Origin: Desulfobacteraceae bacterium
GTDB lineage: Bacteria; Desulfobacterota; DSM-4660; Desulfatiglandales; Desulfatiglandaceae
Length of the DNA stretch: 64,000 nt
Assembly: GCA_030613055.1 (NCBI GenBank)
Contig: JAUWMR010000020.1
Coordinates: 1-64,000 of the forward strand
Direction of reading: 5' to 3'
Of the stretch, positions 17,421-24,903 are shown piece by piece. Numbering within the stretch: the stretch's first letter is position 1; each line of letters opens with the position of its first letter. Under the pieces are notes generated by a model. It searched no databases and was not told the DNA's origin. It saw only the letters and a program-made list of their open reading frames with translations. Both the position numbers and the translations under genes were made by a program.

Positions 17421-18440
17421 TCAATCTACCGATTTAAACGACTTTACTACCTCTTTAAAAATAGCAAGATAATTGTCATAAAACTCCGTGGGGCTTTTAT
17501 AGGCCAGAACATAAAAACCATCCTTTGCCTTGACAATAATAAACTTTGCCTTCAGCCAATACTCTGTTGTAAATAGCGGACCTCTCGGTTTAGCCTGATA
17601 CACCTCATAAACATGCTCTTGTGCATCTTTACCATTAAATCTTATGTCCTTTGGTTTTTCGTATCGGGCTTTGTCACTACCCTGCCTTTTTTGGACCAGT
17701 TTCTCATAATCCATTATAAAGCTTTCATAAGTTTTGTTCTGATTGTTATTTTTGGTGAAATATCCTATATAAATAAAGGGATCAGGAAAGAAATACCTTT
17801 CGCCATCTTTCGGTTTTGCCTTATCCGGCTTTGTTAATTTGATCTCAAAAATACCGGCCTTTTCACCCCCTTCTTTATCCCTTTTCAACTTCCAATTGGC
17901 CGGTATCAAACAGGTAAAATAATCGTGCTCCATTACAAATGTCTCATAAGGCTCCGGCCTTACTTCTTTAATTTCTGGAAAGTCAAAAGTAAGGCATTTT
18001 TCAATAAGTGACCGTAAAGATTCTTCCGATAGCTTAACTCTGGATGATGAAAACACCCGGTTTGTTAAAGAATAGGTAAAATCGCCTTTTATTCCTAAAT
18101 CTTTTTTCATGTCAAATAAAATCAAAGTTCCATCATCGACAATCGCTTTACATTCACCTGGTTTTATCCTTCTGATAGTGAGAACATAATGCGGCGCTTT
18201 TGGAGATAAACCTTCTTCCTTTTTTACATCTACTTTAAAAGAACCCTTGTCCGTACATCCGTTGCTTCCTACACGGACAACAAACCTGTTAGGTCCCATA
18301 AGGGCCTCATCTAAGACTGCTTCTCCTGTTTGCCGCGGGCCATGAGAATATTCGGCATAAGATTTTGGGGCTAAAAATAAAACACAAAAAACACAAAATA
18401 AAAAAATAGTCGCTTTAGATAGAACTGATATCAACCTCAT
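17421..18440 (-). CDS. exported two-domain protein: RVGSxGCT domain plus PsbP/DcrB-like domain
   Basis: The start at 18440 is set by AAGGAGGGAGT; a longer frame to 18509 lacks such a site. The 339-residue product begins with a signal peptide (MRLISVLSKATIFLFCVFCV..YA). Residues ~30-140 carry RVGSNGCTDKGSF, PHYVLTIRRIKPGECKA and FTYSLTNRV, a pattern shared with the 159-residue protein at 21330-21806. The C-terminal half (HDYFTCLIPANWKLKRD ... YVLAYKSPTEFYDNY) looks like a PsbP/DcrB-type beta domain, a fold often found in exported lipoproteins. Function unknown. It lies 55 bp downstream of the serpin gene, probably in the same transcript. Confidence 0.75.
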   Translation of the reverse strand: MRLISVLSKATIFLFCVFCVLFLAPKSYAEYSHGPRQTGEAVLDEALMGPNRFVVRVGSNGCTDKGSFKVDVKKEEGLSPKAPHYVLTIRRIKPGECKAIVDDGTLILFDMKKDLGIKGDFTYSLTNRVFSSSRVKLSEESLRSLIEKCLTFDFPEIKEVRPEPYETFVMEHDYFTCLIPANWKLKRDKEGGEKAGIFEIKLTKPDKAKPKDGERYFFPDPFIYIGYFTKNNNQNKTYESFIMDYEKLVQKRQGSDKARYEKPKDIRFNGKDAQEHVYEVYQAKPRGPLFTTEYWLKAKFIIVKAKDGFYVLAYKSPTEFYDNYLAIFKEVVKSFKSVD

Positions 18441-18495
18441 ACTCCCTCCTTTAAATATTAAAGAAAGTGTCTTGATAATCATCTTAATCTCCTCA

Positions 18496-19788
18496 TTATT
18501 TTTCTTCATTCGGATTCATTACCCGCCCGGTAAAGAGGATTGAATTGCTCGGCCTGTGACGGATCAGGAAGATAAAGGGATGATCGGCCTCGAATATAAC
18601 AACCGGCATTTCGGGAGCGCAGCTCACTCTTTTGCGCATGCCCACGACAGTGGCCGCTGCGGCCTCTGTGCCCTCCTCATTTACCTCTATGTCCGCCTGA
18701 TGGACCACCTGACTTATACAGAGGCCTTTCTTCACAGTCATGCCTGAAAAGTCCGCACGGCCACCGCTGAACGCCTCGCGCATGCCCATGGAATAAAGTA
18801 TATCTTTAAGATAGTACTTGGACTGGAACTTGAATTTGGGGAGATAGACTTCAACATCTCTTTGTCCAAGCCGGGAAAACCAGTCATTAAGAGTTTTTGA
18901 GCCTATAGAGGCTTCAATGCTTTCAAGTCCATTGCTGGAAAGCAGGACGACCATCGAAAGGTCGTCTCCTTTATAGGGAAGCTCCAGTATCTGAATCCCC
19001 TGGTTTTGCACGACGGGCCTCCCGATTCTCATCACCTTACTGTCCACCGGCTTTTCCGGTTTCTCGCTTGGCGCGTAGTACCTAAACTTGTCAGCCTTGA
19101 ACATCATCTGAACGTCCACCGCCTTTTCCGGTTCCACGTAGAACGGTCTTTTCTTTGTCGAATCCTTTTTGAACTGTGATGCCCAGTCCCCCTTGAAATA
19201 TATTGCGTTGGTGAGAAGCAGCTTTATATCCGTATCGATATTCCCTGCGCCGACAAGTTTTGTTATTTTCCCGGCGGTGTTTTTCATTACCCAATCGTTT
19301 ATCGTCTCTATGCTTTTCTCGGGCTTCCCGATGAAATCGACCTCGTTGAACCCACCGGAATAGTATCTCGCTATGAGATCCAGGAATTCCTTTCTGAACC
19401 GGTAATCCTGCTGGCCCCACAGGGCATTTGCCACATGCAATTGGCATCCTTCTCTCGTTGATTCCTCAATGCTCCTCGTAAGGATGTGAAATGCCTCGTG
19501 GACATTCTCCCCTGAAGCGGCGTAATGAAGAACAGCAGCCATTTCCTCCGCCGTACTGCCCCTGGTCCCTGCGTAAGCCATGGTAAGGGCGGTGGATATG
19601 CTGTATGGGGAAAGAAGGATGTTCTTGCCTTTATCCGTTGCCATAATCTTTTTGAGCAGATCAAAGGCAAAGGCATTGTTGGCTGCGGATGCGTTGGGCA
19701 GTTCCGGCTGAGCAGAGAAAACACCATTTGCCGATATAACCAAAGACAACACGATTGAACATGCAATGACGATCCGTAATTTCTTCAT
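18496..19788 (-). CDS. serpin (serine/cysteine protease inhibitor), exported
   Basis: A 430-residue serpin with an N-terminal signal sequence (KKLRIVIACSIVLSLVISAN). Family features are unmistakable: NILLSPYSISTALTMAYAGTRGSTAEEM, LLLTNAIYFKGDWASQFK, ELPYKGDDLSMVVLLS, and the C-terminal FEADHPFIFLIRHRPSNSILFTGRV, each a standard serpin block. The hinge EEGTEAAAAT (residues 371-380) has the small residues required for the inhibitory loop insertion. Counting from P17 Glu371 puts P1 at Arg387 (context GMRKR/VSC), predicting a target of trypsin-like or other Arg-specific proteases. Serpins are sparse in bacteria. Co-oriented with four other exported-protein genes. Confidence 0.93.
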   Translation of the reverse strand: MKKLRIVIACSIVLSLVISANGVFSAQPELPNASAANNAFAFDLLKKIMATDKGKNILLSPYSISTALTMAYAGTRGSTAEEMAAVLHYAASGENVHEAFHILTRSIEESTREGCQLHVANALWGQQDYRFRKEFLDLIARYYSGGFNEVDFIGKPEKSIETINDWVMKNTAGKITKLVGAGNIDTDIKLLLTNAIYFKGDWASQFKKDSTKKRPFYVEPEKAVDVQMMFKADKFRYYAPSEKPEKPVDSKVMRIGRPVVQNQGIQILELPYKGDDLSMVVLLSSNGLESIEASIGSKTLNDWFSRLGQRDVEVYLPKFKFQSKYYLKDILYSMGMREAFSGGRADFSGMTVKKGLCISQVVHQADIEVNEEGTEAAAATVVGMRKRVSCAPEMPVVIFEADHPFIFLIRHRPSNSILFTGRVMNPNEEK

Positions 19789-19805
19789 ATCAATAACTTC
19801 CATTC

Positions 19806-21278
19806 TTATTTAAAATCTTCAATATAGACATAATAGCTCGGAAACGGGTAATCCCTCGGATACACCGGATCTATCCACACTCGATACGTCTCATTGGGTT
19901 TTAGGGATTTGTAATCATCTCCCTTTATTCCCGCCACGTGATAGAAGGGGCCAGAGCGCGTCATATCCACAAGCTCAAGGAGCGAGCCCTGTGCGTATTG
20001 GTGCGTAACCTTCACCCAGACGGTCTTTTCCTCCGGCAAAGAGTAACCGAAAGTTGCGAAGCGATGTTTTTTAAGTCTTTCACGTTCGGTACGGAGTTTT
20101 TCAATGCGTTTTTCAAAGTCAGGAATGTTTTGAGGATCACCCGGCCCTTCCTTTGCGGCCCTGAGCCTCTGTTCAAACCGTTCTATCTCCATTTCTATGG
20201 CCGACATGGTCGCCTGTTTCTTATTATATCTCATAGATAAATGCCTATAATCACTTGGGCTGAGCTCACCGGGGGGCACATAGACGTCCGGCTCACCAAT
20301 AATAGGCCTCGGTGGTGCCGGCAAGATATCGATGAGGAGATCATCATCGAAATTGTATTCTCCGTAATAGCTGATGAGCTGCATGAAAATGGATTCTTTT
20401 TCGGGAAAGAATTTCCCGACAGGAGCATAAATAGAATCTGCCTCCGCAATGGAAATCTCTGCCGATGTGCTCGCCCGAACGGCATTTGAATTTCTCGTGC
20501 TGAGTGGATTCATGCAAAAGTTGCGGGCAGAAAATGATTTTGACCTGATGTAGAGGGCTTTATTATTCGACGGATCGCACAATGTTCCCGGCGCGATAAT
20601 GATCAGGTCTATCCCGCCGGAGCCGCCGAAGGTATTGGATGTCTTGAGGGGATAATACATAAGCTTGCTTTTGAACCTGTATACCAGCGGTTTCACTGAC
20701 TGTGCCCCCGGTTTTAAATCTACAAGATCAAAGACGAAATAATTTATGCCTCTTTTTACATAATCAGATGCTACCGCCTCCACATCGTGGTAGTCGGCGC
20801 CTGGTGACAGACCCTTGCTCCCAAGAAACGTCTTAACCCATTTGCTGAATCCCGTGATATCATCGATCCTGGTAACGGTTACATCATGTGCCCCCAATCG
20901 GGCACTGTGTACAATCTCAACCGGAGTCTCGGATGACATCCCGCCACTTCCCTTGGAATGCCCATAATGAATAAAGACCAGTTTGTGCTTCCCAATCAAT
21001 TCGGAGACCCGCTGGAACGGTTCGCCTTCTGCAAGGGTAACAATCGGTTGCGAAGGGAAGGGGATAAACTCCAAGATGGTGGTCGCCCTGTCTGCCTGAA
21101 GGTCTGTCCCCAGAATCAGCACCTCTTCCTCAAAATTGTGAAAGATGATTGCCTTTTGGGAAGTCTCGCGAACATCTGCGTCTGTATCATATGTAAGAAT
21201 CCGGCCCTTGTCTCCATAGGCTGGACATACATACAGCGACAACAAAACAAGTGCGCCTGTCATTATTCGCTTTACCAT
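19806..21278 (-). CDS. exported DUF2330-like protein with coiled-coil segment
   Basis: A 490-residue protein with AAGGAGGAAAA upstream and a signal peptide (MVKRIMTGALVLLSLYVCPAYG). The N-terminal third resembles DUF2330 (QKAIIFHNFEEEVLILGTDL, FIPFPSQPIV, followed by FQRVSELI), a family of exported bacterial proteins of unknown role. Residues ~370-430 are highly charged with heptad-like spacing (MEIERFEQRLRAAKEG, FEKRIEKLRTERERLKK), a likely coiled coil. The C-terminal ~60 residues are rich in aromatic residues and Pro. It is 17 bp from the serpin start, so the two genes are almost certainly co-transcribed. The DUF2330 match is by eye. Confidence 0.65.
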   Translation of the reverse strand: MVKRIMTGALVLLSLYVCPAYGDKGRILTYDTDADVRETSQKAIIFHNFEEEVLILGTDLQADRATTILEFIPFPSQPIVTLAEGEPFQRVSELIGKHKLVFIHYGHSKGSGGMSSETPVEIVHSARLGAHDVTVTRIDDITGFSKWVKTFLGSKGLSPGADYHDVEAVASDYVKRGINYFVFDLVDLKPGAQSVKPLVYRFKSKLMYYPLKTSNTFGGSGGIDLIIIAPGTLCDPSNNKALYIRSKSFSARNFCMNPLSTRNSNAVRASTSAEISIAEADSIYAPVGKFFPEKESIFMQLISYYGEYNFDDDLLIDILPAPPRPIIGEPDVYVPPGELSPSDYRHLSMRYNKKQATMSAIEMEIERFEQRLRAAKEGPGDPQNIPDFEKRIEKLRTERERLKKHRFATFGYSLPEEKTVWVKVTHQYAQGSLLELVDMTRSGPFYHVAGIKGDDYKSLKPNETYRVWIDPVYPRDYPFPSYYVYIEDFK

Positions 21279-21329
21279 TTTTCCTCCTTCGGCCTATTTA
21301 TTGGTTTTCCAAAATGTCCGCTGCCGGTA

Positions 21330-21806
21330 TCATTTATTCAAAGAAACACCAACCTCAACCCTGTTGGTTACCAAGTACGTGAACAAATCCGGAAGGCCCA
21401 GCTCTTCTCTTAAATTGAATTTAATAAGAACGCCGGACGGGTGAAAAGCCTTGCATTCGTCTTTCCGCATCCGATATATGGTAAGCACATAGTGTGGAGG
21501 TCCACTTTTGGATTCTTCGTCATAATGACACCAAATCCAAAAATCCTCTTTTTTGGTACAGCCGCCGCTTCCAACCCTGATGGCAAGTTCATTACGGTTG
21601 GCAAAAAGACCCATCAAAACCTCTTCAGTCCAATCAGGGGGTGGACCAGTCAAATCAATCACCGGAGCGGAACCATTCTCCTTCATTGCCGCGTTTCTGC
21701 TATTGGCTTCTTCCTGAGCCTTCTTGTAGTTGGAATACAAAGCACCAGAAGAAAGCCCAACCAATGCGATAATAACCAGGCAACAAATAAGTGTTTTTCG
21801 CTTCAT
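21330..21806 (-). CDS. small membrane-anchored protein with RVGSxGCT domain
   Basis: Start at 21806 (AGGG upstream) gives 158 residues: an N-terminal hydrophobic anchor (KRKTLICCLVIIALVGLSSG), a short linker, and a domain with LAIRVGSGGCTKKEDFW, PPHYVLTIYRMRKDECKA, LIKFNLREELGLPDLFTY and LVTNRV. The same series appears, similarly spaced, in the 339-residue protein at 17421-18440, so the two are paralogous over about 100 residues. No named family is recognised. It is the first gene of the serpin run, 51 bp upstream of the DUF2330-like gene. The two Cys conserved between the paralogs could form a disulfide outside the cytoplasm. Confidence 0.7.
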   Translation of the reverse strand: MKRKTLICCLVIIALVGLSSGALYSNYKKAQEEANSRNAAMKENGSAPVIDLTGPPPDWTEEVLMGLFANRNELAIRVGSGGCTKKEDFWIWCHYDEESKSGPPHYVLTIYRMRKDECKAFHPSGVLIKFNLREELGLPDLFTYLVTNRVEVGVSLNK

Positions 21807-21946
21807 CGTTTTCCCTCGCATATTATTCAATTTTCAAGATAACCAAGATCACCATTTTTCCTGCATTATCTCCGCCCGCTTTTCGCGACTCCTTCAACGG
21901 CGATTATCCGGCTTTTCCCGGTTGAACAGGCAGATAAAGCCATCAG

Positions 21947-22150
21947 CTATGTGCTTTCCTTCTGCTTTTTTCCTATGGCAAAATAGGCTATCGGCCCGAT
22001 TACGGGGACAACCAATACGACCAGAAGCCATATTATTTTGTAGTTGCCCACAAATTTGCTCCTCAGGATGCGTATCGTCGCGATAACCCACAGAACAAAA
22101 TGGAATACCACCAGTAAAATAATGAGTTCCGATAAACCAATCCCAATCAT
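21947..22150 (-). CDS. small membrane protein, PLDc_N (phospholipase D nuclease N-terminal) type
   Basis: A 67-residue protein with GAGAGGAGG upstream. It has two hydrophobic segments: LSELIILLVVFHFVLWVIAT and IIWLLVVLVVPVIGPIAYF. The second, ending in GPIAYFAIGKK, is the hallmark of the PLDc_N family of two-TM proteins, found alone or ahead of cardiolipin-synthase-like enzymes. No enzyme domain follows here. It is on the same strand as the serpin run but 140 bp upstream of it. Function unknown. Confidence 0.75.
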   Translation of the reverse strand: MIGIGLSELIILLVVFHFVLWVIATIRILRSKFVGNYKIIWLLVVLVVPVIGPIAYFAIGKKQKEST

Positions 22151-22369
22151 ACAATCCTCCTCTCATCATGGCAGTTATCTGCCTGTTAAATTTATCATGT
22201 AGGACATTTTCTTTATTTTCAGGTGGGTCCCGTACGCCTTTATTTGTCCACCATTTCACTTTATAGTTGATAAGAAGTCGCTTTTTCGGGAGGGAGTTTA
22301 GACAGATTTTGCCTTGTGTGTCAAGGGAAATTAAACCTTCCCACCTTTGGCGGGATTGGGAAGTGCGCT

Positions 22370-22601
22370 GATGCCAAGACAGTGAATCGGGGGCTTGATC
22401 TTGCCGGGAGAGCTGAAAATAGAGGGTATTCGCGTAATCGGTACAATTGGAATTCTTCTTCAAGCGACAAAAAAGTCTATTCTGTCAGCAGGAAATGCGG
22501 TGGATCTACTTAACCGGCTTGTTGAAGAGCACAACTTCAGAATTAGTATACGCGTCTACGAGGCTGCCCGAAAAGCAATTCTTGCCATTCAAGTGGATTG
22601 A
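22370..22601 (+). pseudogene. remnant of a DUF3368 (PIN-like) toxin gene
   Basis: The frame at 22395-22601 encodes KIEGIRVIGTIGILLQATKK and, further on, LLNRLVEEHNFRISIRVYEAARKA. This looks like the C-terminal third of DUF3368 PIN-like proteins, which are usually toxins of type II systems. In the +1-shifted frame just upstream, DAKTVNRGLDLAG resembles the preceding D-x-K/R helix, so a frameshift near 22400 is likely. The N-terminal two thirds and any antitoxin are absent. Confidence 0.5.
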
Positions 22602-22713
22602 CAGTATATCTTTATATGAAAAACAATGAGTTGACTGATCGGATCAAAGATCTGGTTCCTTTTTGTACAGGGAATTGATTTGTCCTGTAAGGGGTGTAAA
22701 TGGGCTTGGAGGT

Positions 22714-23643
22714 ATGGTGATATTTGATCTCAAATCAAAGTTTATAGGTGGTATGATTGGCAGCGCCTTGGGTGATGCCATCGGAGAACTGGCTTTTATG
22801 TTCCCGCATGAGGAGCTTCTGCGCTCTGAGATGGTGCAGCTTTCCGAAGTTCGTTATACGGATGATACGGCCATGGCCATCGGGCTTGCCGAATCCATCA
22901 TTAAATCAGGCGGACTTGATCAGCAACACCTTGGCAAGACATTTGCGGATAACTTTACACGTGAGCCGTGGCGGGGCTACGCATCCGGTCCGCCAACAAT
23001 ATTTTCCAGGGTGGAAAAAGGCGGGATCACATATGTGGACGCGGCACAGACCCTGTTCGGGGGGCAGGGATCATTAGGAAATGGCGCGGCCATGAGAATC
23101 GTGCCTCTGGGCCTGTTTTATCATGATTCTCCTAATATTTACGACCAGGCATGTGGCTCCGCACGAGTGACCCACGCACACCCGGTGGGAATGGACGGTG
23201 CGGCTGTACAGGCATTTGCCGTGAGCCAGGCCGTAAAACTTTACCCACAGCAGGAGTTTCCATTTGAAACTTTCACGGAGGCCTTGATCGGAATAGCAAG
23301 GACACCTGAAGTACGCGCAAAGATGGAACTCGTTCAAAAACTGGTATCTGAAGACGTGACCCCTGATGCGGCTGCGCGCGGCATAGGGCGCACAGTGGCC
23401 GTGCATGAATCCATGCCTTTTGCTGTTTATTCCTTTTTGTGTCATGTTAGGTCATTTACGGATTGTATTTTTTGCGCCATCATGAACGGTGGTGATCGGG
23501 ACACCCTGGGAGCCATGGCCGGAGCCATATCCGGCGCGTATCTTGGCATTGACGCCATACCGAAGGTTTGGCGGGAGAAGCTGGAAAACCGCATCTATAT
23601 AGAGCATCTGGCTGCCAGCCTGGCAAAGATGGTTGCGGTATAA
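22714..23643 (+). CDS. ADP-ribosylglycohydrolase family protein
   Basis: About 309 residues. The family uses two Mg ions to remove ADP-ribose from proteins or small molecules. Both metal-binding blocks are visible: YTDDTAMAIGLAES (about 45-58) and GGDRDTLGAMAGAISGAYLG near residue 265, together with the N-terminal IGGMIGSALGDAIGE. The exact start is uncertain: GGAGG lies almost directly before the ATG at 22714, which would suit a start at the GTG of 22717 equally well. There is no mono-ADP-ribosyltransferase gene next to it, so its substrate is not suggested by context. Flanked by a toxin remnant and a repeat element. Confidence 0.88.
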   Translation: MVIFDLKSKFIGGMIGSALGDAIGELAFMFPHEELLRSEMVQLSEVRYTDDTAMAIGLAESIIKSGGLDQQHLGKTFADNFTREPWRGYASGPPTIFSRVEKGGITYVDAAQTLFGGQGSLGNGAAMRIVPLGLFYHDSPNIYDQACGSARVTHAHPVGMDGAAVQAFAVSQAVKLYPQQEFPFETFTEALIGIARTPEVRAKMELVQKLVSEDVTPDAAARGIGRTVAVHESMPFAVYSFLCHVRSFTDCIFCAIMNGGDRDTLGAMAGAISGAYLGIDAIPKVWREKLENRIYIEHLAASLAKMVAV

Positions 23644-23711
23644 ACAGTAATTGCAGGAAAAATTATTGACAGGACAATAGGGTAGACATGATATGAATCC
23701 GGTTGGTAATA

Positions 23712-23871
23712 GCTCAATATTTAGGGGTATTACTCATGGATTCCCGCCTACGCGGGAATGACGGAGTGAGATAAGTGCCTGTCATTCCCGCGAAACCTGC
23801 CCGCCGGACGGCAGGCGGGGCGGGAATCCATGAGGTTAATATGCAAAGGCACTTACCCCTATTTATTGAGC
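23712..23871. mobile_element. MITE-like element, CTCAATA-ended family, copy 2 (inverted relative to copy 1)
   Basis: A 160-bp unit with ends GCTCAATATTTAGGGGTA and TACCCCTATTTATTGAGC, inverted repeats of each other. The interior has the same two GGGAAT palindromes and the GCCTGCCCGCCGGACGGCAGGC hairpin, split around its loop, as 14971-15128, but in the opposite orientation. It fills most of the 376-bp gap before the nitroreductase gene. The last part of the gap (23890-23945) is a degenerate run of CTAAAGT motifs. Confidence 0.8.
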
Positions 23872-24020
23872 AGATACTCCGGTTAATCATAAGAAGTGAC
23901 TAAAATGTCTAAAGTGATCTAAAGCCCCTAAAGTTAGAAATTCCAATCGCTTGTTTTAAAAGGATGATAGTGGAGATTACAGTCGTAAATCGAGATATTT
24001 AACATGAAGGAGGGAACTGT

Positions 24021-24560
24021 ATGACAGATCTAATGGAGATAATCAAGGGAAGGCGCAGTATTCGTAAATACGAGGATAAGGAGGTTACGGAGGAGCAACT
24101 CAATCAGATCCTGGAATCAGTTAAATGGGCTCCCTCATGGACCAACAGCCAGTGCTGGGAAGTGATTGTGGTAAAAGACCCGGCCATAAAGGAGCAGCTA
24201 CAGGGAACCCTGATCAAGAACCCGTCCACCAAGGCCATGGTCCAGGCCCCTGTTGTACTTGTTCTCTGCGGGAAACTGAAAAGCTCGGGATATTATAAGG
24301 ACCAGGTCACAACAAAGTTCGGGGATTGGTTTATGTTTGATTTGGGGATTGCCAACCAGAACATCTGCCTGACCGCATATTCTCTTGGATTGGGGACCGT
24401 GATTGTGGGACTCCTTGATCACAATAAGGCTAAAGAGATTTTAGGGGTTCCGGATGATTACGAAGTCGTAACGATGATTCCCCTGGGCTATCCCGCAAAG
24501 GAACCCGAAGCGCCCAAACGTCGGGAGATCAGCGAATTTACCCATTTGAATAAGTTTTAA
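24021..24560 (+). CDS. nitroreductase-family FMN oxidoreductase
   Basis: A 179-residue protein with AAGGAGGG upstream. It has the nitroreductase start [21 protein letters not shown] (FMN phosphate-binding Arg/Ser/Arg), [17 protein letters not shown], and a C-terminal [37 protein letters not shown], split here, which lines the flavin pocket. Such enzymes reduce nitroaromatics, quinones or other electron acceptors with NAD(P)H; the physiological substrate is not evident. It appears to stand alone between repeat elements. Confidence 0.9.
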   Translation: MTDLMEIIKGRRSIRKYEDKEVTEEQLNQILESVKWAPSWTNSQCWEVIVVKDPAIKEQLQGTLIKNPSTKAMVQAPVVLVLCGKLKSSGYYKDQVTTKFGDWFMFDLGIANQNICLTAYSLGLGTVIVGLLDHNKAKEILGVPDDYEVVTMIPLGYPAKEPEAPKRREISEFTHLNKF

Positions 24561-24598
24561 ATTCTTTTTCTTTATTTTTCCCAGAGATGTCATATCTA

Positions 24599-24772
24599 CT
24601 CAATAAGTTGCGGCAACCTCTTCAGTACACAGACTTCTATAGATTCCCGCCCCGCCTGCCGGCAGGCGGGGCGGGAATGACAGGTGCTTAGTCCATCACC
24701 CCCTTTGCGGGGACATGTTTCGTCATTCCCGCGTAGGCGGGAATCCATATCCCAATGCACGGTATATTGAGC
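24599..24772. mobile_element. divergent CTCAATA-ended repeat element
   Basis: The left end CTCAATAAGTTG and right end GGTATATTGAGC bracket two GGGAAT-type palindromes (one with the CCCGCCTGCCGGCAGGCGGG hairpin) in 174 bp. The layout matches the elements at 14971 and 23712, but internal spacers differ. It separates the nitroreductase gene from the AOR gene's 3' end. Confidence 0.55.
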
Positions 24773-24805
24773 CGTTACGCTAAGGCGGTGAATATGAAAA
24801 CAGAA

Positions 24806-24849
24806 AGGCCTCACAGGGAATACCTTTTCGGTTTTCCCCGGAGGCCTTT
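24806..24849 (-). terminator. probable Rho-independent terminator of the AOR gene
   Basis: On the - strand the sequence reads AGGCCTCCGGGGAA, a loop, then TTCCCTGTGAGGCCT followed by TTCTGTTTT. This stem-loop with a T-rich tail sits 55 bp past the aldehyde oxidoreductase stop. Confidence 0.65.
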
Positions 24850-24903
24850 AATCGCAATGTGACGCGTGAGTTCCCCTGTTCAGAGGATCAGGTGTTCCGG
24901 TTT

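Noticed and set aside
21894-22463. 189-residue - strand frame
   Set aside because: It overlaps the better supported PLDc_N-type small protein in another frame and has no domain features.
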